Assembly: GCF_002855495.1 (NCBI RefSeq)
Contig: NZ_PKRO01000021.1
Span: 1-49,010, forward strand
Source of the DNA: Porphyrobacter sp. TH134
Lineage (GTDB): Bacteria; Pseudomonadota; Alphaproteobacteria; Sphingomonadales; Sphingomonadaceae
Direction of reading: 5' to 3'
Length of the DNA stretch: 49,010 nucleotides
Shown: positions 43,911-49,010 of the stretch, in pieces
Layout: each line of letters starts with the position of its first letter
How positions within the stretch are numbered: the stretch's first letter is position 1
Made by a program: the position numbers and the translations under genes
The notes under the pieces: generated by a model
The model's input: the letters and a program-made list of their open reading frames with translations, nothing else
Told to the model about the DNA's origin: nothing
Database searches by the model: none

Positions 43911-43997
43911 TGGTGCGGTCGAGAAGACTCGAACTTCCACGGGCTTTCGCCCACAACGACCTCAACGTTGCGCGTCTACCAATTCCGCCACGACCGC
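43911..43997 (-). tRNA. tRNA-Leu (anticodon GAG)
   Basis: An 87-nt type II tRNA on the minus strand: acceptor GCGGTCG/CGACCGC, anticodon loop TTGAGGT (anticodon GAG) on stem CAACG/CGTTG, a long variable arm (TGGGCGAAAGCCCGT), T arm GAAGTTCGAGTCTTC and an encoded CCA. Reads CUC and CUU. Confidence 0.96.
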
Positions 43998-44055
43998 ACT
44001 CAGGTTCTGCCGAGGCTGCCCAATGGCTCGCCCCGCGGTAGGAGCGGGCCCCTAG

Positions 44056-44085
44056 CAAGGGGTTTGCGCAGGCGCAAGCCCTTTG
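44056..44085 (-). terminator. Hairpin after the DUF3426 gene
   Basis: CAAGGGGTTTGCGC (44056-44069) and GCGCAAGCCCTTTG (44072-44085) pair at 12 of 14 positions with a 2-base loop, 22 bases after the DUF3426 stop and before tRNA-Leu. Confidence 0.55.
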
Positions 44086-44106
44086 ACGTGCCGGCGCGAA
44101 TGCCGC

Positions 44107-45105
44107 TTATCGGGGGGCCCAGCCAAGGTCCGCCATCGCCGCGCCCGCCGGAATATTGGCGATCGCCTCGGTCACTGTGACGGTTTCGCCCGGAGCCAGG
44201 CGGCGCTTGGAGGGCACCACCACCCAATCCCCGATATTGCGTTCACGCTGGTCGCTGAACACAACCAGCAGGTTGGGCACATCAAGGCTGGTGCTGGCAG
44301 AATTGGTGATGGTGCCGCGCACGCGGAAAATCACTTCACCGTTTTCGAGCGGCTCCTTGCGTTGCTCGGACTTGGGGAAATCAAGTTCGAGCCCCGGCTG
44401 GCCGACGCCGAAGGTCGGGCGTTGCAGCGGCAACCATTCGGGCAGGCCATAATAATTGACGGCGACAGCTGTGCCGGTTGCCAGCGCTGCAAAGAGCACG
44501 GCGGCCAGCGTCCACATCTTGAGGGTGTTGCGCGGCCGGGTGAACGGCGCACGATAATCGAATTGCGACCCGTCTGCCTCATCGTCGCCCGGTTCATCGT
44601 CATCGAACGGCCCGTCACCGGCCGCTGCGGTCAGGCCAGTGTCTGGCAGCGCGGCCGGAGGGGCGGCTGGCTCAGCCGCACCACCACCTTGCTGATTCAA
44701 ACCGCGCCGCAGGCTGCGCACCGCGATTGCGGCCGTGTCGTCCGTATCCCCGCTTGCATCCCGGGTTTCGGGCGCCCGCCAATGGCTGACCGATGGCCCG
44801 TCCTGCTGCGGTTCGGAAACGGGTGCCGGCTGGGGGGCAGGCAGGGTTACAGCGGCTGCGGTCTGCGCCGGCGCAACCGCCGGTCCCGGGGGAGGGGCGG
44901 CTTGCGGCGCCGGGGTTGACTGGGGCGGGGGCGGCGCCGATGGGCGGGGCGCGACTGGCACGGGGTTGTTCGGCGCTGCCTGTTCGGGCGGATCCTGAAA
45001 CCAGCTATGCTTGCACTTGGCGCAGCGCACGGTGCGGCCCTCACTGCCGACGGCAGCGTCAGGCACGGCGTAACGGGTGCCGCAGGCTGGGCAAGCGATG
45101 ATCAT
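44107..45105 (-). CDS. Zinc-ribbon (MJ0042) and DUF3426 membrane protein
   Basis: A 332-residue protein: N-terminal zinc ribbon with Cys5, Cys8, Cys28 and Cys31 (the MJ0042 pattern), a long Pro/Ala/Gln-rich disordered linker (about 40-190), one membrane helix at about 205-228, and a periplasmic DUF3426 domain ([22 protein letters not shown] to the C-terminal WAPR). The zinc ribbon would lie in the cytoplasm, the DUF3426 domain outside. Its function is not known to me. It is divergent from ftsE with 164 bases between. Confidence 0.85.
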   Translation of the reverse strand: MIIACPACGTRYAVPDAAVGSEGRTVRCAKCKHSWFQDPPEQAAPNNPVPVAPRPSAPPPPQSTPAPQAAPPPGPAVAPAQTAAAVTLPAPQPAPVSEPQQDGPSVSHWRAPETRDASGDTDDTAAIAVRSLRRGLNQQGGGAAEPAAPPAALPDTGLTAAAGDGPFDDDEPGDDEADGSQFDYRAPFTRPRNTLKMWTLAAVLFAALATGTAVAVNYYGLPEWLPLQRPTFGVGQPGLELDFPKSEQRKEPLENGEVIFRVRGTITNSASTSLDVPNLLVVFSDQRERNIGDWVVVPSKRRLAPGETVTVTEAIANIPAGAAMADLGWAPR

Positions 45106-45269
45106 GTCATGATTGGAATAGGCTTCGCGCCTTTGCGCACAAGAGCAAGCACGCCTTATCGGCCCATTTACCTGCTGTTTTCCACATTGAGGGGTGTAAA
45201 TCGGGCATTCTGAGGCCCGTTTGCGATCTTCGGCTTTTCGCTGGCCTGCCCCCCTGATAGGTGCGCGGG

Positions 45270-46010
45270 ATGAGCGACACCCTTGCCGGACACGTGAAAT
45301 TCGACAATGTCGGGCTGCGCTACGGCACCGATCCCGAGGTTTTGAGCAATCTCAGCTTCACGCTTTACCCCGGCAGCTTCTATTTCCTGACCGGGGCGAG
45401 CGGTGCGGGCAAGACCAGTCTGCTCAAGATGCTGTACCTCGCCCAGCGCCCCTCGCGCGGGGCGATCCGCATGTTCGGGCAGGATCTGGTCACCATGCCG
45501 CAAAGTCGGTTGCCGGAGCTGCGGCGGCGGTTGGGGGTGGTGTTTCAGGACTTCCGGCTGGTGCCTTATCTCACCGCCTTCGATAATGTCGCGCTGCCGC
45601 TGCGGCTGGCCGGGACCGACGAGAAGAAGGTGCTGAAGGCGGTCGGCGACATGCTGGATTGGGTGGGCCTGTCGCACCGCGCCCATGCCGTGCCGCCGAC
45701 GATGTCGGGCGGCGAACAGCAGCGCGTCGCGATTGCCCGGGCGGTGATCGGGCGGCCCAAGATGCTGATTGCCGACGAGCCGACCGGCAATGTCGATCCC
45801 GATATGGCGCTGAAGCTGCTGCGGTTGTTTGAAGCCTTGAACAACCGGGTCGGCACCACGGTGGTGGTGGCAACCCACGATGTCCACCTGCTCAAGAAGG
45901 TGCCGGATTCGCTCATCATGCGGCTGCACAAGGGCCAGCTGTCCGATCCCACCGGGGCGCTGCGCTATCCGCCGCGTCCATCGGGGCCAGCCGCAGGTGG
46001 GCCGGGATGA
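45270..46010 (+). CDS. ftsE: Cell division ATP-binding protein FtsE
   Basis: A 246-residue ABC ATPase: Walker [10 protein letters not shown] at 42-50, signature [15 protein letters not shown] near 146, Walker [15 protein letters not shown]. With FtsX it forms the complex that activates septal peptidoglycan hydrolases. ATG at 45270 is chosen with a TAGG site ahead; GTG at 45261 is alternative. It overlaps ftsX by 4 bases. Confidence 0.95.
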   Translation: MSDTLAGHVKFDNVGLRYGTDPEVLSNLSFTLYPGSFYFLTGASGAGKTSLLKMLYLAQRPSRGAIRMFGQDLVTMPQSRLPELRRRLGVVFQDFRLVPYLTAFDNVALPLRLAGTDEKKVLKAVGDMLDWVGLSHRAHAVPPTMSGGEQQRVAIARAVIGRPKMLIADEPTGNVDPDMALKLLRLFEALNNRVGTTVVVATHDVHLLKKVPDSLIMRLHKGQLSDPTGALRYPPRPSGPAAGGPG

Positions 46011-46954
46011 CCACGCCGCCCCCGCTTTCGGCCGCTCCGCAGAATGATGGAGACGAGAGCCAGCCCGAGCGTCCGCGCGGGCGTGCGGCGGCGCGCCTGT
46101 TGCCGCCAGCGCGTCTGACCGGGCCGATCCCGTGGGTCATCGCCATCCTGATCGCGCTGGTCGTGATCGCGGCAGCTGGCGGCCTTGCGCTGCGCAATCT
46201 GGCAACCAGTGCGAGCGCAGGCCTGTCGAGCGCGATCAGCGTGCAAGTGATCGAGCCAGCCCCGGATCTGCGCGCCAGCAAGGCGGCGGCAGCGGTCAAG
46301 CTGCTGACTGGCATCGAAGGCGTCGCGGCGGTGCGGCTGGTGCCTGAGGCTGAACTGGCCGCGATGCTGGAGCCCTGGCTGGGCGAAGGGGCGGCCAGCG
46401 AAGACGTACCGATCCCGGCGCTGATCGATGTCGAGCTTGGCCAAACTGCGGGGCCCGCCGACGTCGCGCGGATCGAGGCCGCGCTGGCGGCCAGGGTGCC
46501 GGGTCTGCGGGTGGATGCCCAGGGCGATTTCCTGCGTCCGGTCAATGATGCGCTGGCCGCGTTGCAATGGCTCGCGCTGGGGCTGGTGGCACTGGTTGCG
46601 CTGGCCACCGCGGCGGCGGTGTGGCTGGCCGCGCGCAATGCCTTTGCGGGCGCGCGCGACACGGTGGAGATCATGCACTTGCTGGGCGCGAGCGACCGGC
46701 AAATCTCCGCGGTTTTCCTGCGGGACGTGCTGCGCGAAGCGGCCGCAGGCGCGGTACTGGGCGGCGCGCTGGGGGTGGCGGCGATCTGGCTGCTGGGCCA
46801 GCAGTTTGCCGCGCTGGGGAGCGGCATGGTGGGCGGCGGCGGTCTGGTGCTGGCGGATTGGCTGATAATCGGGGCGATTCCGCTGGCGGGCGTGCTGCTG
46901 GCATGGCTGACCGCGCGGATCACCATTGCGCTTGCCTTGCGCGACATGCTTTAG
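46007..46954 (+). CDS. ftsX: Cell division protein FtsX
   Basis: A 315-residue four-helix membrane protein: first helix near 45-65, a periplasmic domain at about 70-180, then three C-terminal helices near 190-215, 240-265 and 285-310 (typical FtsX topology). The MHLLGASDRQI motif near 225 is the family cytoplasmic coupling segment. It pairs with FtsE. The next gene starts 11 bases on. Confidence 0.92.
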   Translation: MTTPPPLSAAPQNDGDESQPERPRGRAAARLLPPARLTGPIPWVIAILIALVVIAAAGGLALRNLATSASAGLSSAISVQVIEPAPDLRASKAAAAVKLLTGIEGVAAVRLVPEAELAAMLEPWLGEGAASEDVPIPALIDVELGQTAGPADVARIEAALAARVPGLRVDAQGDFLRPVNDALAALQWLALGLVALVALATAAAVWLAARNAFAGARDTVEIMHLLGASDRQISAVFLRDVLREAAAGAVLGGALGVAAIWLLGQQFAALGSGMVGGGGLVLADWLIIGAIPLAGVLLAWLTARITIALALRDML

Positions 46955-46964
46955 GCTCTGACTG

Positions 46965-47495
46965 ATGATCAGGCGCGCCATATCCTTGCTGTTCCTCGCG
47001 TGGGCGCTGGGCTTTCTGTGGTTCATCGTCGCGCTGCCGCAGCCAGCCGACAGCGCGAAAACCGACGCCGTGATTGTGCTCACCGGCGGTCCGGGCCGGA
47101 TCGCGCGCGGACTTGCGGTGCTGGATGCCGGGCAGGCGGACAAGCTGCTGGTCAGCGGGGTCGATCCCGAAGTGCGCCCCGGCGAGTTTGCGGCGGAATT
47201 CGGCGTCTCCCAGCGCACGATGGCATGCTGCCTGTCGCTGGGTTTCACCGCCGTCGACACCCGCACCAACGCCGCCGAAACCGCCAAGTGGGTGGCGCAG
47301 AACGAGGTCCGCTCGCTCCGGCTGGTGACGACCGACTGGCACATGCGCCGCGCAGCGGGCGAGCTTGACCGGACGCTGCCGGCCCACGTCACTGTGATCC
47401 GTGATGCGGTGCCCTCGCAGCCCGATCTGGGCACCTTGTTCCTCGAATATCACAAGCTGATCGCCAGCCGCGCAGCAGGATTGGCAGAGCTTTGA
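46965..47495 (+). CDS. YdcF/DUF218 family membrane protein
   Basis: A 176-residue protein: N-terminal helix (about 7-28) and a DUF218 domain (AVIVLTGGPGRIARGLAVLDAG, then TDWHMRRAAGEL). DUF218 proteins such as ElyC and SanA act in cell-envelope biogenesis. Position between ftsX and the acyltransferase supports an envelope role. The stop overlaps the next gene start by 4 bases (TTGA). Confidence 0.85.
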   Translation: MIRRAISLLFLAWALGFLWFIVALPQPADSAKTDAVIVLTGGPGRIARGLAVLDAGQADKLLVSGVDPEVRPGEFAAEFGVSQRTMACCLSLGFTAVDTRTNAAETAKWVAQNEVRSLRLVTTDWHMRRAAGELDRTLPAHVTVIRDAVPSQPDLGTLFLEYHKLIASRAAGLAEL

Positions 47496-48184
47496 CCTGG
47501 CTGCTGGCGCTGCTGCGTTCGCTCGCTTTTTATGTGCTGTTCTACGGCGGGTCGGCGCTGCTGGTGGCGGCCTCGGTGGTTGCGGTCACGGCCCGCAAGG
47601 CGTGGCTGCGCACAGTGGTGGCCAAGTGGGGCGATTGGCACTTGTGGTGTGTGCGCAACTTGCTGGGCATCGAGGTGGTGCTTGACGGCACTCTGCCCGA
47701 AGGCCCGGTGCTCATCGCGGTCAAGCATGAGGCCTTCTTCGAGGCGATCGATACCCCGCGCCTGTTCACCGACCCGGCCGTCTTTGCCAAACAGGAACTG
47801 TTCCGCATCCCCGGCTGGGGCTATTCGGCGCTGGTTTACGGCCTGATCCCGGTCGCGCGCGAGGACGGGGCCAAAACGCTGCGGGCGATGCTGGCGCTGG
47901 CGAAGCAGCGCGTGGCAGAGGGGCGCCCGCTGGTGATTTTCCCCGAAGGCACCCGCGTCAAACACGGCGCCGCCCCGCCGCTTCAGGCAGGTTTCGCGGG
48001 CCTGTACAAACTGCTCCGCCTGCCGGTCGTGCCCATCGCGGTGAACAGCGGGGCGGCCTATCACCATGTGGTGAAACGCCCGGGCCGGATCACCTACAAG
48101 GTGGGCGAGATGATCCCGGCCGGCCTGCCGCGTGCTGAGGTTGAGGCGCGGGTCCATGCGGCGATCAATGTGCTGAACGAGTAG
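47492..48184 (+). CDS. plsC: 1-acyl-sn-glycerol-3-phosphate acyltransferase (PlsC-like)
   Basis: A 230-residue membrane-anchored acyltransferase: hydrophobic N-terminal helix (about 8-33), catalytic motif H79-x4-E84 (HEAFFE, a Glu variant of HX4D), FPEGTR at 150-155 that binds the phosphate, and a final PXXPI-like VPIAVN segment. It makes phosphatidic acid from lysophosphatidic acid. TTG start at 47492 overlaps the previous stop. The operon ftsEX-ydcF-plsC groups division and envelope lipid genes. Confidence 0.9.
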   Translation: MTWLLALLRSLAFYVLFYGGSALLVAASVVAVTARKAWLRTVVAKWGDWHLWCVRNLLGIEVVLDGTLPEGPVLIAVKHEAFFEAIDTPRLFTDPAVFAKQELFRIPGWGYSALVYGLIPVAREDGAKTLRAMLALAKQRVAEGRPLVIFPEGTRVKHGAAPPLQAGFAGLYKLLRLPVVPIAVNSGAAYHHVVKRPGRITYKVGEMIPAGLPRAEVEARVHAAINVLNE

Positions 48185-48344
48185 GGTTGGAGTGCGCTAT
48201 GACCGCTTTCGGGAGATAGCGGGGGTGGCGGTAATGACCGAAAGTGGGTGGAAAGTTGCCATTCGCTGGAAACACCCGTTGCGAGCAAGCCAGCAGGCAA
48301 GCTTGATCCGCTTTCATACAGCAGCGGCGCTCGGTGACACCGGA

Positions 48345-48851
48345 TCAACTCATTTGCCCTGGCCGAGTGTATTCCGGGTCAAAACCAGCCTCATTTATCA
48401 CGTCCGCAAGACCAAATGCCCACGCGTGATCGTCTTCGAAAGTCCACCCTTCAAGATTACAGTCACAGGCATGCGCCATGACGTAGATCAAAGGCAACCG
48501 TTCACTCACCCAAGATACGGTTGGCCTGATATCCTCCCAAAGCCAAAATGCCTCGCCGTACTTTTCACCCATATGGGTATAACCCATTCGAAGAAATTCG
48601 TGATGAGGTTGAAGTTCCTCATAAATTTCACGAAACTTCCAATAGGAATGTTGTACGTTGTTTTCCCAGTCGTTGAGGTCGCCACGGCGATTAGGTAAAA
48701 ATATCCATTTGACGCATGGCGGTCGGCTATCGCTATATTTCGATCTGTCCGGGAGCAACGGTGTGATCTTCTCTACACCCGCCGCCAAGGCAAGGCTTCG
48801 GGTCAACAAATCACGATATGATCTGGGCGTATAGCAAGGCATTGGCAACAT
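48345..48851 (-). CDS. Hypothetical protein, low-GC orphan
   Basis: A 168-residue soluble protein rich in Trp, His, Tyr and Cys with no signal peptide or membrane helix; I recognise no family. The best evidence that it is a gene is a near-perfect ribosome site (AGGAGGTGAG) 6 bases before ATG at 48851 and full-length openness. Its GC and codon use look lower than all neighbours, and it sits alone between the plsC operon and hairpin-rich DNA, suggesting recent acquisition. Confidence 0.65.
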   Translation of the reverse strand: MLPMPCYTPRSYRDLLTRSLALAAGVEKITPLLPDRSKYSDSRPPCVKWIFLPNRRGDLNDWENNVQHSYWKFREIYEELQPHHEFLRMGYTHMGEKYGEAFWLWEDIRPTVSWVSERLPLIYVMAHACDCNLEGWTFEDDHAWAFGLADVINEAGFDPEYTRPGQMS

Positions 48852-48897
48852 TATATCTCACCTCCTCTGGAGGTAGTCTGCGATCAATGCCTTACGA

Positions 48898-49006
48898 CCA
48901 CAATGGGGTCGGTGCACGAACCCGCTTCGCGGGAGGGGCGCTGGCGGCGAGGGTGATGTAGAACGACAGGCGTAGCGCCTGATCCGAGAGAGGCAGACGA
49001 TTGTGG
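48898..49006. repeat. Hairpin-rich intergenic element at the right edge
   Basis: Within 110 bases: CCCGC-TTC-GCGGG (48921-48933), AGGCG-TAG-CGCCT (48968-48980), and an outer inverted pair CCACAAT (48898-48904)/ATTGTGG (49000-49006). It could be a REP-like or MITE-like repeat, or the start of a structured RNA; no coding frame is evident. The element may continue past the window. Confidence 0.4.
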
Positions 49007-49010
49007 CTCC

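Noticed and set aside
45290..45300. ACACGTGAAATT resembling a parS half
   Set aside because: Lies inside ftsE coding and lacks the second arm; only the site at 33454 is complete.
48192..48698. 168-codon plus-strand frame at the right end
   Set aside because: Largely antisense to the 48345-48851 gene, which has the strong ribosome site.

Overview
The window is high-GC alphaproteobacterial chromosome. Gene content and protein style (fused flagellar operon, CnoX, FtsEX, class III alcohol dehydrogenase, DUF6702 and DUF5522 proteins) suggest Sphingomonadales, probably an Erythrobacteraceae relative. That placement is inference from recognised protein families; no 16S gene is present.

Region 1 (1-14.1 kb) is a chain of one-component regulators, each beside the metabolic genes it probably controls: TetR with a SnoaL-like protein and an NmrA-like oxidoreductase, OhrR with an esterase and Ohr, LysR with an aldo/keto reductase, an MmyB-type HTH regulator with an NAD-binding epimerase, and ArsR with an SRPBCC protein. 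In nearly every case a palindromic operator can be read in the intergenic space. A TonB-receptor/PepSY iron-uptake operon lies among them. The left edge looks like the end of an IS21-like element that has cut off the NmrA-like gene.

Region 2 (14.3-16.7 kb) is housekeeping: tRNA-Gly(GCC), a thioredoxin-TPR chaperedoxin (CnoX), a Lon substrate-binding-domain protein and a small lipoprotein.

Region 3 (16.9-33.45 kb) is a flagellar locus. Flagellin faces left. A sigma-54 activator and fliE-F-G-H-I-J-K-L-M-N-O-P-Q-R, flhB, fliD and fliS run right, mostly with 4-base stop/start overlaps, so this is probably one long transcription unit. The order resembles gammaproteobacterial or lateral flagellar loci. 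It holds the basal MS ring, C ring, export gate, ATPase, hook-length and filament-cap genes. flhA, the flg rod/hook genes, motAB, fliA and che genes are absent and must be elsewhere. fliK has an apparent one-base frameshift at a G run, FliM lacks the usual N-terminal CheY-binding peptide, FliN has an unusual C-terminal tail, and FlhB has NPLH in place of NPTH. Just after fliS is a perfect canonical parS palindrome, the ParB-binding centromere sequence.

Region 4 (33.5-43.7 kb) holds an alpha/beta hydrolase, a polysaccharide flippase with a FemAB-like acyltransferase, glutathione-dependent formaldehyde dehydrogenase with a Cys-rich DUF5522 protein, an M1 metallopeptidase with DUF6702, and a GAF-PAS-GGDEF-EAL cyclic-di-GMP protein.

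Region 5 (43.9-49.0 kb) holds tRNA-Leu(GAG), a zinc-ribbon DUF3426 membrane protein, the ftsE-ftsX-ydcF-plsC operon, and a lower-GC orphan gene of unknown function followed by hairpin-rich DNA.
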